Origin: Luteibacter sp. dw_328
GTDB taxonomy: Bacteria > Pseudomonadota > Gammaproteobacteria > Xanthomonadales > Rhodanobacteraceae
NCBI RefSeq assembly: GCF_018449605.1
Contig: NZ_JAAVUW010000002.1
Span: forward strand, 248,001-312,000
Length of the DNA: 64,000 nt
Direction of reading: 5' to 3'
A program made the position numbers and the translations under genes. A model generated the notes under the pieces. The model was given only the letters and a program-made list of their open reading frames with translations, made no database searches and was not told the DNA's origin. Shown here piece after piece: positions 35,676 to 44,312 of this stretch. The stretch's first letter is position 1. Each line of letters begins with the position of its first letter.

Positions 35676-38261
35676 TCACTGCAGCATTTTCTTGAGCTTG
35701 TAGAGGCGGTCCAGCGCGTCGCGCGGCGAGAGTCCGTCCGGATCCATGGCGCGAAGCGCCTCCTCGACCGGCGACGGCAGGGATGGCGCGAACAGACCCA
35801 TCTGCGGCGTCGCGGCAGGCGGCGTCGCGACGGCGACGGTCACCTCGTGACCTTGCTCGAGCGCCGCCAGATAACGGCGTGCATCGGCGATCACCGCCTT
35901 GGGCAAGCCGGCCAGCGCGGCCACCTGCAAGCCGAAGCTGCGGTTGGCCGGGCCATCCTTCACGGTGTGCATGAAGACCAGCTGGTCGCCGTACTCGACG
36001 GCATCCAGATGCACATTGGCGATGGTCCGGAAGTCCTGTGCCAGTTCGGTCAGCTCGAAGTAGTGCGTGGCGAACAGCGTGAACGCGCAGCTCGTGGCGG
36101 CCAGATGGACGGCCGCCGCACGCGCGAGCGAAAGCCCGTCGTAGGTGCTGGTACCGCGACCGACCTCGTCCATCAGTACGAGGCTGCATTCGGTGGCGTT
36201 GTGCAGGATGTTCGCTGTCTCGCTCATCTCGACCATAAAGGTGGACTGGCCGCGGGAGAGATCGTCGCCCGCACCGATGCGGGTGAAGATGCGATCGATC
36301 GGGCCGATGGTTGCGGCGGACGCCGGTACGTAGCTGCCGACATGGGCCAGCAGCACGATGAGCGCATTCTGCCGCATATAGGTGGATTTACCGCCCATGT
36401 TCGGGCCGGTGATGACCAGCATGCGACGGCTCCGGTCCAGCACGAGGTCGTTCGGCTCGAACGGTTCGTCGCGCACCTTCTCGACCACCGGGTGGCGGCC
36501 GCGCTCGATGTGGATGCCTTGTTCGTCGGTAAGTGCGGGCGCTGCCCAGTCCAGCGTTTCGGCGCGCTCGGCGAGATTCGCGAGCACGTCGAGTTCGGCC
36601 ATGGCGGTCGCCGCGATCTTCAGTTCGGCAAGGCGATCGGTGAGCTTGTCCAGCAGCAATTCGTAGAGCGCGCGCTCGCGCATCAGCGAGCGCTCCTTCG
36701 CCGAGAGCACCTTGTCTTCGAACTGCTTGAGCTCTTCCGTGATGTAGCGCTCCGCGTTCTTCGTGGTCTGCCGCCGCGTGTAGTGCTGCGGCGCCTTTTC
36801 GGAATGCGCCTTGGTGATCTCGATGTAATAGCCGTGCACGCGGTTGTAGCCGACCTTCAGCGACGAGATACCGCTGGCCGCCTTTTCACGCTCTTCCATG
36901 TCGACCAGGAACTGATCGGCGTTGGTGGAGAGCTGGCGCAGTTCATCGAGTTCGTCATCGTAGCCTTCGGCCAGTACACCACCATCGCGCAGCAGCGCGG
37001 GCGGCTGCGCGATCACGGCGCGAGCGAGCAGGGCGGCGGTGTCGGCGTGATCGCCGATGCGTTCGACGAGGCTGTGCAGCAGCGGGCTATCGAGGCCAGC
37101 GATATCCTCGCGCAGCGACGGTGCCGCAGCGAGGCCGTCGCGCAGGGTGGACAAGTCACGCGGGCGCGCCGAGCGCAGGGCGACGCGCGCGAGAATGCGT
37201 TCGAGATCGCCGATGCCGCGCAGGCGTTCGCGCAGCGTGGCATGACGGCGCGCATCAATCAGGCTGCCGATGGCCTGGTGCCGACCACGCAGCACCTGAC
37301 GGTCGCGCAGCGGGCGGTTGAGCCAGCGACGCATCAGCCGCGCGCCCATCGGCGTGACCGTTTCGTCGAGTACGCCGAGCAGGGTGTTCTCCACGCGACC
37401 GCTCTGGTGCGTATCGATCTCGAGGTTGCGCCGCGTGGCGGCGTCCATCGCGATCGTCTCACCCGCGTTTTCCACGGCCATGCCGGTGAGATGGGGCAGG
37501 GCGGCCTTCTGGGTTTCCTCGACATAGCCGAGCAGGCAGCCGGCTGCGGCAACGGCCAACGGCATGCCGTCCACGCCGAAGCCGAGCAGATCACGCGTCT
37601 TGAAGAAACGGCACAGCTCGCGTCGCGCGGCGTCGCCGTCGAAATGCCAGGGCTGGCGCTTACGCAGGCCGGGCAACGTGGAGACGAGCTTGGGCCACGC
37701 GACATCTTCGCCGACGAGGGTCTCCGCTGGTTGCAGGCGTGCGAGTTCGGCCGCGAGGCCTTCGGCGCTGCCCACTTCGGTGAGCAGGAAGCGGCCGGTC
37801 GAAAGGTCCACCCAGGCGAGACCGTAGCCTGTCTGGCCGGCGGCGATGGAGAGCAGCAGGTTGTCGCGGCGCTCTTCCATCAGCGCGGCGTCGGTCACCG
37901 TACCCGGGGTGACGATGCGCACGACCTCGCGCTTGACCGGGCCCTTCGACAGCGCGGGATCGCCGATCTGCTCGCACAGCGCCACCGACTCGCCCAGCTT
38001 CACCAGGCGCGCAAGGTAGTTCTCGACGGCGTGGTAGGGCACGCCCGCCATGGGGATCGGCGCGCCGGCCGACTGGCCGCGCTGGGTCAGGGTGATATCG
38101 AGCAGACGGGCCGCCTTGCGGGCGTCGTCGTAGAAGAGCTCGTAGAAGTCGCCCATCCGGAAAAACAGCAGGATGTCCGGGTGCTCGGCCTTGGCCGCCA
38201 GGTACTGGCGCATGAAGGGCGTATGCCCGGCGCCAATCGAGGTGTCTTCTGCTAAAGCCAT
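35676..38261 (-). CDS. mutS: DNA mismatch repair protein MutS
   Basis: An 861-residue mismatch sensor. The N-terminal mismatch-binding domain has [15 protein letters not shown] with the Phe-x-Glu wedge. The C-terminal ATPase has Walker [14 protein letters not shown], and [19 protein letters not shown]. It closes with the short LYKLKKMLQ tail. The start at 38261 ([19 protein letters not shown]) is preferred over an extended frame to 38363 that runs into a REP copy. The gene stands alone. Confidence 0.97.
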   Translation of the reverse strand: MALAEDTSIGAGHTPFMRQYLAAKAEHPDILLFFRMGDFYELFYDDARKAARLLDITLTQRGQSAGAPIPMAGVPYHAVENYLARLVKLGESVALCEQIGDPALSKGPVKREVVRIVTPGTVTDAALMEERRDNLLLSIAAGQTGYGLAWVDLSTGRFLLTEVGSAEGLAAELARLQPAETLVGEDVAWPKLVSTLPGLRKRQPWHFDGDAARRELCRFFKTRDLLGFGVDGMPLAVAAAGCLLGYVEETQKAALPHLTGMAVENAGETIAMDAATRRNLEIDTHQSGRVENTLLGVLDETVTPMGARLMRRWLNRPLRDRQVLRGRHQAIGSLIDARRHATLRERLRGIGDLERILARVALRSARPRDLSTLRDGLAAAPSLREDIAGLDSPLLHSLVERIGDHADTAALLARAVIAQPPALLRDGGVLAEGYDDELDELRQLSTNADQFLVDMEEREKAASGISSLKVGYNRVHGYYIEITKAHSEKAPQHYTRRQTTKNAERYITEELKQFEDKVLSAKERSLMRERALYELLLDKLTDRLAELKIAATAMAELDVLANLAERAETLDWAAPALTDEQGIHIERGRHPVVEKVRDEPFEPNDLVLDRSRRMLVITGPNMGGKSTYMRQNALIVLLAHVGSYVPASAATIGPIDRIFTRIGAGDDLSRGQSTFMVEMSETANILHNATECSLVLMDEVGRGTSTYDGLSLARAAAVHLAATSCAFTLFATHYFELTELAQDFRTIANVHLDAVEYGDQLVFMHTVKDGPANRSFGLQVAALAGLPKAVIADARRYLAALEQGHEVTVAVATPPAATPQMGLFAPSLPSPVEEALRAMDPDGLSPRDALDRLYKLKKMLQ

Positions 38262-38347
38262 GATTTTCCGAGGTTCAATGCCGAGGGCGCGCCACTCTGG
38301 CGCGCAGATCGCCCATGATACCGGGCCTCGCAGGCCCCCGCTCCCCC

Positions 38348-38375
38348 GTAGGAGCCGATTCATCGGCGATCCGGG
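38348..38375 (+). repeat. Single REP arm, left copy of a direct repeat
   Basis: A 28-base copy starting GTAGGAGCCGATTCATCGGC and ending GATCCGGG with no mirrored partner. An identical 28-base copy in the same orientation is at 39204-39231. The two bracket the HepT/MntA genes. Confidence 0.85.
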
Positions 38376-38458
38376 CTTACCTCTCCGCCTCTACCACTTC
38401 CTTCGACGGATGCCTGACACTATGGCGTCGCGCGGTCGGTGGACGAAGGAGTGCAGGA

Positions 38459-38872
38459 ATGAGTAGCCATGTGTTGGATCTGACGCCGTTGGAGCGCGCG
38501 GTGGCTCGGCTGCGCGAGGGCTGGGTCCGCTATCAGGAGGACATTACCGATACCCAGATTCGCGATGGTCTGATTCAGCGCTTCGAATTCACGTATGAAA
38601 TCAGCCACAAAATGCTCAAGCGCTTTCTCGAAGTGACATCCGCCAACCCTGCCGAAGTGGACGCCATGCCATTCCAGGAACTGATTCGTAGTGGCAACGA
38701 ACGCGGTCTGCTGCGCGGCGATTGGCCGGCATGGCGGAAATATCGGGACATGCGTGCCAGGACTAGTCACACCTATTCCGAGGACGTAGCGCTTCAGGTC
38801 GTGGGCGGCATTCCGGATTTCATTGAGGAAGCGGCGGACCTGTGGCAACGATTGAGCGCCGCCAACACATGA
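38459..38872 (+). CDS. hepT: HepT-type HEPN toxin (ribonuclease)
   Basis: A 137-residue all-helical HEPN protein, formerly annotated as nucleotidyltransferase substrate-binding (HI0074 type). The catalytic motif R-x4-H-x-Y is present as RARTSHTY near residue 100-107. In characterised HepT/MntA pairs this motif is the RNase active site, and its Tyr is AMPylated by MntA. The start at 38459 has GAAGGAG upstream. The stop overlaps the antitoxin start (ATGA). Toxicity here is inferred from the family. Confidence 0.88.
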   Translation: MSSHVLDLTPLERAVARLREGWVRYQEDITDTQIRDGLIQRFEFTYEISHKMLKRFLEVTSANPAEVDAMPFQELIRSGNERGLLRGDWPAWRKYRDMRARTSHTYSEDVALQVVGGIPDFIEEAADLWQRLSAANT

Positions 38873-39207
38873 GCGGCGAGGGCATGGCTGTTCCCGAGAT
38901 CGACATTCGCCCCGAACAGTGGGCTCTTGTCGCTGACATCCTGCGGGAATACGTGCCGCACTACGACGTCTGGGCCTTTGGCTCGCGTGCCAAACGCACC
39001 GCGAAGCCATTCTCCGATCTTGACCTCGCCATTATTACCACCGAGCCGCTCGCCCTGGAGCTGCATGCGGCACTGGTCGAACAGTTCTCGGAATCCGACC
39101 TCCCGTGGAAGGTTGATGTGGTGGACTGGGCCTCGACGAGTGGCGTGTTCCGGGAAGTGATCAGGCGCGACAAGGTGGTTGTTCAAACAGCCCGCCGCCC
39201 CTTGTAG
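38869..39207 (+). CDS. mntA: MntA nucleotidyltransferase antitoxin
   Basis: A 112-residue minimal nucleotidyltransferase. The signature G-S-x10-D-x-D is intact: FGSRAKRTAKPFSDLDLA, followed by the downstream strand WKVDVVDW with the third acidic residue. It would AMPylate HepT and neutralise it. The ATG at 38869 overlaps the hepT stop. Its own TAG stop is provided by the GTAGGAG of the REP arm at 39204. The family usually has the toxin first, as here. Confidence 0.88.
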   Translation: MSGEGMAVPEIDIRPEQWALVADILREYVPHYDVWAFGSRAKRTAKPFSDLDLAIITTEPLALELHAALVEQFSESDLPWKVDVVDWASTSGVFREVIRRDKVVVQTARRPL

Positions 39208-39231
39208 GAGCCGATTCATCGGCGATCCGGG
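39204..39231 (+). repeat. Single REP arm, right copy of a direct repeat
   Basis: Identical over 28 bases to 38348-38375 and in the same orientation. It contains the mntA stop codon and directly abuts the stop of the minus-strand small gene at 39233. Confidence 0.85.
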
Positions 39232-39232
39232 T

Positions 39233-39466
39233 TCACCCCACCGCCGCAGCCACATGCAACCCCGCACGCCCCTCAGCCAAACACCAAAGTCCCCTCTGCG
39301 TCATCGCTCCGATCGCATCCAGCGCCAACGACATCTGTGCGCAATCCAGATCCTCGGATTCGTGCACCAGCTCAGCCAACAACTGAGTCACGCCACGAGA
39401 GTACTGCAACCACTCGGTGGCCTCGTTCAACAGCTCATGCGCGTTGGCATCGGTTTCCATAAGCAT
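39233..39466 (-). CDS. Small helical protein, unknown function
   Basis: A 77-residue acidic protein (MLMETDANAHELLNEATEWL then two further helices with SEDLDCAQMSLALDAI). A good ribosome site (AAGGAGCAGG) precedes the ATG at 39466, which is why the longer frame to 39559 was not used. It resembles the small DUF3077-like helical proteins common in pseudomonads and xanthomonads, but I cannot assign it firmly. Confidence 0.6.
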   Translation of the reverse strand: MLMETDANAHELLNEATEWLQYSRGVTQLLAELVHESEDLDCAQMSLALDAIGAMTQRGLWCLAEGRAGLHVAAAVG

Positions 39467-40154
39467 TGCCTGCTCCTTGTGTGTCCGCCGCGCGTTTCCA
39501 AACGCGGCACGCCGGGCAAGAGCGCGACGTGCCGCGGCCCATCGGACCCGCGGTTTCACCGGCTGTCCGTGACCGGACGCCGGGCGGCTGATTGAATGAA
39601 GTGGTAAGCGGCGTTAGCGCGTTTTCTTCGGCCAGCCGGCAACGTGCCGGGTGCCACGGCCAAGAAAATTCTGATGCAAACGACGAACGCCGCGGTTCTT
39701 CAACCGTGTCTGCGCTAGATGCAGACGGCCCGGTTTCCGCTGGGGGTGCCGCCTTGGGGATCTGGCGGGCGGGCGAGTGCCGTAGAATGGTGGGCAGCCA
39801 TGATCAACTCCGATAGTAGTTGGTTTGGTTAGTGGGTCAGGGGTGTTCCTAAGGCACCCTTGGCCCGCGCTTCTCACCGCATCGAGCGATGGTTGCCCGC
39901 GACGTGTTCTTGTCGATGACGCGAGCAACGATGTGACCCTAGCAAAACAAGTTTGGGTTGTCTGTAGGGGCTGCAATCGGTAGCAGATATTGCCGTCTTT
40001 GCCCCGCTGATCGACGTAAGTTCGAGTGCTCATGCCTGAGATATTTCTTCAGGCAGCACGTTCGCTTTTGTCGGAAGACGCTCGAAGAAACTCCCATTTC
40101 GTCAGCCAGTTGCGACGGTTTTGTCGGAAGACGTTTTCGGGTCACCTGATTTAT
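39467..40154. other. Gene-poor interval with repeats and hairpins
   Basis: No convincing gene over about 690 bases; open frames here are short, change composition midway and lack good ribosome sites. Structures seen: an imperfect 12-bp hairpin near 39835-39870 (GGGTCAGGGGTG / CACCCTTGGCCC); an inverted repeat TGCCTGA-N9-TCAGGCA at 40033-40055; and a 15-base direct repeat TTTTGTCGGAAGACG at 40066-40080 and 40119-40133. The right part is more AT-rich than its surroundings. A possible tiny minus-strand ORF begins near 39802 after GGAGTTGATC but is only about 28 codons. Confidence 0.5.
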
Positions 40155-40487
40155 TCAGTCCGCATTTATTCGCCGAAGTCGTTCGTCTTTTTTACTGAGC
40201 TTCTCAATGGGCGCATCACGGCAACCGCATTCGCCGGCGGAGCCGAACGTCATGGCTGGCTCCATGGCGATGAACGCCCAGCCCTGCTTACCACCCAGGC
40301 GGATCTTGCAGACGCCCATGAGGCCCGTTTGCGCCTGGGTGTATCCATAGGCGGGTACGTCGGAGATGTCGGTGGCATTCGCGGTCGCAAAGTAAAGGAT
40401 CTTTGAACTGTTGACGTCCATGACCTCAGCCTTCCCGGGGCGCATGCAATAGTCGGGGCCATCGTCGGCGCCGCCTCCGCTATACAT
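40155..40487 (-). CDS. Hypothetical small protein downstream of the secreted paralogue
   Basis: A 110-residue frame beginning 18 bases after the stop of the 40506-42542 gene on the same strand. It has four Cys (including ECGCRD), a LYFATANATD strand and QGWAFIAMEPAMTFG, with a basic C-terminus. It has no signal peptide and a poor ribosome site. It may be a real distal gene of that transcript or a remnant of a longer one. Confidence 0.4.
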   Translation of the reverse strand: MYSGGGADDGPDYCMRPGKAEVMDVNSSKILYFATANATDISDVPAYGYTQAQTGLMGVCKIRLGGKQGWAFIAMEPAMTFGSAGECGCRDAPIEKLSKKDERLRRINAD

Positions 40488-40505
40488 GAGTACAAGTAGT
40501 CAGAC

Positions 40506-42542
40506 CTATTTCGCGTCGATCACGTACCGTTTGGCCCCCGGCGCTTCGATGGCGCTCGGATTTGCATCCGTCGGTTTGGCGGTGACCTGTACTGGCACGG
40601 GATGGGCGTCTGCGAAGATGCCTGACTTTACGGGCGCGACGTCCGCCGTGGCCTGGCGACCCATGGCAGCCGCGTTAGCCATGGCGGGTACGCGCCAGAG
40701 ACTGAACCGCGTGATGGCACAGGTAATCGTGTCCGAGTCGTCCTTCTTGCACGCATTCGTATCGATAGCGGCACTATCGGCGTCTGCCCAGAAACCGTCG
40801 ATAAGCGCGACGTCACCGGGTGTCACGGTGAAGCTGGCGAACGGCCGCGTCAGTGTCGCGCTCACCGCCAGGCCTCCAGCGGCGCGCTTGTGAGAGACGT
40901 CCTCGTAATGGGCGGGGGAGACCATCTCAGTATTCGCCACCTGCTCGTGGGCGACATATGCGCAACCACTGCCATTGGGCTGCGTCACACAATAGGGCTG
41001 GTCGACCATGGTCGTTCGGTAATCGGCACTCTTCCATTCCTGCGTGCGGTAATACTCGGTGTCCAGTGTCGCGGCAAGCGTCACCGTGCCGATCTTAGGT
41101 GAAGTGGTCGCGTGGCTCTCGGTTGTCGTCGGGAGGGAGGCGCGCCGCAGCTCGAGTGAGGCCTTCTTCAAGTCATACGTGCCGGGGTCCACGAAATAGA
41201 CGGTGTACAAGCTATCGTGCCAGGGGATGGCGGCAGTCCAGCCCCTGAAGCCTTCGGCGAACTCGTTCGCGCCATAGCCGGTTGTCAACTGGTTGTCCGG
41301 ATGTGCACGGTCCTGCCACATGGTGACGGCCGTCGCATCTACCCAATAGTCGATCAGGGCCTTTTCGCGCTTCTGGCTCTGTGTCATGGAACCGTACTTG
41401 TCTTTCAGGTCCACTGCGGGCGTGATCACGAAAGCCTTGCCAGCATAGATGGCGCGCTTATAGAGCGCTTCATGCGACTGACTCTGTAGCGAGGTCTTGC
41501 CCTCGGCTTCCCTCCGATCGCGGTTGAATGAAGGAATGAGGGCCCGGCTGAGGTAGCCTCTGGGCTTCTCTGGCTTGGCCGCCTGATTGGCCATGGCCGC
41601 TAGCGTGCACATGAGATAGCCGATGCGCCCCGCGTTCATCTTGCGACCCGCCCTCGGTTGAGCAGTGAGTGAAATAGCCGCCATGCCAGCGTCGTATTCG
41701 ATGTGGACAGGGAAGGGCGGCGTTTCACCGTCCTTGCTACTGGAGCTTGAGTCGACGTACGACGACGTCAAGACGACATCAACGTCGAGGCGGCCGATCT
41801 TGCCAGCGTAGCTATCGTTTCCGACCCTTAGATCGGACATGCCGCCGGCGCCCTTCTTCACGCGTTCAAGAGCGGCACGCGCGTCGTCGCCACCGGGGCC
41901 GAGCGTCCACGTTGCGAAAACCGGACGCGTGTCGTCCACCTCGCCAGTCAGACCCTCGACGTTCGCCGTGCAGATGCGCGAAGACTCTTCAGGCGTGACC
42001 GGGGCCGGCATCGTCCCACCAGCCGCGGCCGGCGCGGACGTGTCACTGCGTGTTGCAAGCGATCCGAGCGACGTGCCACCACCCGTCTCACCACCCGACG
42101 ACTGCAGTCGGGCCAGCATGCCGCACATCGCCGGGCGGATGTTTTCGGACGTCGCTTGCATGCCCGGAGGCATGTGAGCAGTCATCGAGACGGTGCCCTG
42201 GTCGTTTGCATTTACTTCGATGCCGAACGGGCGGGTCTTCTTGCCGGGCCTTTGCACCAGCATGAGCATGCCTTTCCCATTGCCGATGACGTCCTTGCCG
42301 ACCTCAAAGCCATCCGCCGTCGCGATGTCTCGCATTTTCATAAGCGCATCGCTAACGCGCAATTGCGGAATCTTGATGCGGGTATCGAAGACCAGGCCGG
42401 TGGCCTCGTCGCCGCCGGCCTGAAACGAAGCCTCACAGGCATCGGCGGCGTGCACGGCAGCGCAGGGCGCCAGTGCGAGGGTCAGGCTTACGGCCAGAAG
42501 GCGGGCGGCGCGAGCGCGCCCAGGGTGACGTGAATCAGACAT
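40506..42542 (-). CDS. Secreted two-module protein downstream of virD4
   Basis: A 678-residue protein with a signal peptide (RLLAVSLTLALAPCAAVHAA). It has two similar N-terminal alpha/beta modules of about 120 residues: one starting DACEASFQAGG and ending MCGMLARLQ, the second starting SRICTANVEG and ending MCTLAAMANQ. A large C-terminal half is shared with the 33798-35480 product (GKAFVITP, YFVDPGTYDLK, DTEYYRTQEW, TLTRPFASFTVTPGDV). It begins 56 bases after virD4 on the same strand, so it may belong to the secretion operon. The start at 42542 is chosen for the signal peptide. The function is unknown. Confidence 0.75.
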   Translation of the reverse strand: MSDSRHPGRARAARLLAVSLTLALAPCAAVHAADACEASFQAGGDEATGLVFDTRIKIPQLRVSDALMKMRDIATADGFEVGKDVIGNGKGMLMLVQRPGKKTRPFGIEVNANDQGTVSMTAHMPPGMQATSENIRPAMCGMLARLQSSGGETGGGTSLGSLATRSDTSAPAAAGGTMPAPVTPEESSRICTANVEGLTGEVDDTRPVFATWTLGPGGDDARAALERVKKGAGGMSDLRVGNDSYAGKIGRLDVDVVLTSSYVDSSSSSKDGETPPFPVHIEYDAGMAAISLTAQPRAGRKMNAGRIGYLMCTLAAMANQAAKPEKPRGYLSRALIPSFNRDRREAEGKTSLQSQSHEALYKRAIYAGKAFVITPAVDLKDKYGSMTQSQKREKALIDYWVDATAVTMWQDRAHPDNQLTTGYGANEFAEGFRGWTAAIPWHDSLYTVYFVDPGTYDLKKASLELRRASLPTTTESHATTSPKIGTVTLAATLDTEYYRTQEWKSADYRTTMVDQPYCVTQPNGSGCAYVAHEQVANTEMVSPAHYEDVSHKRAAGGLAVSATLTRPFASFTVTPGDVALIDGFWADADSAAIDTNACKKDDSDTITCAITRFSLWRVPAMANAAAMGRQATADVAPVKSGIFADAHPVPVQVTAKPTDANPSAIEAPGAKRYVIDAK

Positions 42543-42598
42543 CGTGCTTTCCTTGTTCCCTGAAGAAGATGTCGTCCATCGGGGCGACGTGTTGCAAC

Positions 42599-44281
42599 TC
42601 ATATGGTAAGTGGTGTCACGGTCGCTTTTGGCATCAACCGTGAAGTGAAATACTTGTCTTCGTAATACCGGATCTTCTCGCACATCACCGGATGTGGAAT
42701 GCCTTCGTACAGGAACACTTCCTTGTCCGTGCCCATCGACTTCAGTTCCTGCGGGAGCATCAGCGCGCGCTTCTCTTCCGAGTGGCTCCTGGATACGTCA
42801 CCGTTCTTGTTCTTGGTGATGTTCTCGCGGCGTACCGTGGTGTAGCCGAGCATGTCGGAGTAGTCGTTGGCGTCCTGCTGCTCGCGCGGTGCGAAGACGA
42901 TCTGCAGCGCGTGGTTGGTGATCACCGTGCGCGATACGTCCCTGCCATAGGTGGCATCCAGCTGCGCCATGCTCTGGATGATCGGGAGCAAGCGGATATT
43001 GTAGCCAGCCATGTACGACACCGCCGAAGCGATGATCTCCACCTTGCCGATGGACGTGAACTCGTCCATGAGCAGCAGGCACTGGTGCTTCAGCTCCGGA
43101 TTGTTCTGCGGCAGTTCCTTGGTATTGAGGTTGATCAGCTGGCTGAAGAACAGGTTCACGATGAGGCGGCTTTCCGCCAATTTGTTCGGCTGGATGCCGA
43201 TGTAGATCGTCATGCGCTTCTTGCGCACATCGGTCAGGAGGAAGTCGTCCTCGCTGGTCGCGGCATCCAGCACCGGGTTGATCCAGGCGTTCAGCGGTTC
43301 CTTGAAGGTGCCAAGGATCGATGCGAAGGTCTCGTTGGCCTGTGACAGCATATTGGCGAAGGCGGACTGCGCGTTCGCGCTCAGGAACGATTCCTTCGAC
43401 AGGGCGGTGTACAGCTCGCGCAAGTCGGTGCCGTCACCGGACGAGAGACGGTAGATCATGCCCAGTGTCGGCTTGCTGCGGACGGCCATGGGTCGATTCT
43501 TTCGCTCGTCGTCTTCCCACTTCTCGCAGAGGTAAAGCGAAAAGGCCATGAAGGCGTTACGCGCCTGGCTGACCCAGAACTTCTGCTCGTCCGAACCATC
43601 CGGGTAGAGCATCGAGGCGATGCTCATGAGATCGGAGACGCGGAAGGCAGGATCCCTCGAGACGTAGCTCAACGGATTCCAGCGGTGTGTCCGGCGATCT
43701 TCGGCGAACGGATTGAACAGGTAAATTTCCTGACCCTGCGACTTACGCCAGCCACTGGTGAGGTCGAAGTTCTCCTGCTTGATGTCGAGTACGACGATAG
43801 ATTCCTGATAATCGAGCAGGTTGGGGATCACCACGCCGACGCCCTTGCCCGAACGGGTGGGGGCGGCGAGGATGACGAACTGCTGGCCGGGCAGGCGAAC
43901 GAGGTCGCCTTTGTACTTGCCGACGAGGATGCCGTTGGGCGCGGGCGAGAGCATCTTCTGCTTGCGAAGGTCGCCGCCATGGGCGAAACGGGCATCGCCG
44001 TGAATGGCCTGTTTCTTCTTCCTGGTGAGGAAGTACAGCACCACGAACCAAAGGATGAGCGGGATGGCGAAACCAAGCACGCCGGCCGTCTCTATTTTCC
44101 ACGCGAAGGGCCGGACCTGGGGCAGGTTGAGTGCCCGTACATATTCGTAATACGTCGCCAGCCGCAACGGAATCTGTCCGAGGCGGAGGAACAGCAGGGT
44201 GAGATAGCCCGAAAGCAACTCACCCGCGACGAGAGCGACCACGAAAAGGCCGATCGCCCAATATCCCCTTGTCTTACTCAT
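42599..44281 (-). CDS. virD4: Type IV secretion coupling ATPase VirD4
   Basis: A 560-residue inner-membrane receptor that recruits effectors to the T4SS. Two N-terminal TM helices (about 8-32 and 65-85) are followed by the P-loop AAPTRSGKGVG (139-149) and Walker B CLLLMDEF (401-408). The NTPase domain is interrupted by the all-alpha domain (about 220-330), which in Xanthomonas binds the XVIPCD of effectors. It is the last core gene of the cluster, directly after a lipase effector. Confidence 0.95.
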   Translation of the reverse strand: MSKTRGYWAIGLFVVALVAGELLSGYLTLLFLRLGQIPLRLATYYEYVRALNLPQVRPFAWKIETAGVLGFAIPLILWFVVLYFLTRKKKQAIHGDARFAHGGDLRKQKMLSPAPNGILVGKYKGDLVRLPGQQFVILAAPTRSGKGVGVVIPNLLDYQESIVVLDIKQENFDLTSGWRKSQGQEIYLFNPFAEDRRTHRWNPLSYVSRDPAFRVSDLMSIASMLYPDGSDEQKFWVSQARNAFMAFSLYLCEKWEDDERKNRPMAVRSKPTLGMIYRLSSGDGTDLRELYTALSKESFLSANAQSAFANMLSQANETFASILGTFKEPLNAWINPVLDAATSEDDFLLTDVRKKRMTIYIGIQPNKLAESRLIVNLFFSQLINLNTKELPQNNPELKHQCLLLMDEFTSIGKVEIIASAVSYMAGYNIRLLPIIQSMAQLDATYGRDVSRTVITNHALQIVFAPREQQDANDYSDMLGYTTVRRENITKNKNGDVSRSHSEEKRALMLPQELKSMGTDKEVFLYEGIPHPVMCEKIRYYEDKYFTSRLMPKATVTPLTI

Positions 44282-44312
44282 GCGCTGTCTACCTTTCCTT
44301 TGCTTCTGGGAA

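Noticed and set aside
35847-38255. An 802-codon plus-strand open frame opposite mutS
   Set aside because: MutS motifs are all on the minus strand. The antisense product has no recognisable domain and the usual shadow composition.
39614-40033. A 139-codon minus-strand open frame in the gene-poor interval
   Set aside because: No ribosome site, no recognisable family, composition shifts midway; treated as noncoding.
40026-40406. Plus-strand 126-codon frame opposite the 110-aa hypothetical
   Set aside because: No ribosome site; the minus-strand frame fits the direction and spacing of the neighbouring gene better.
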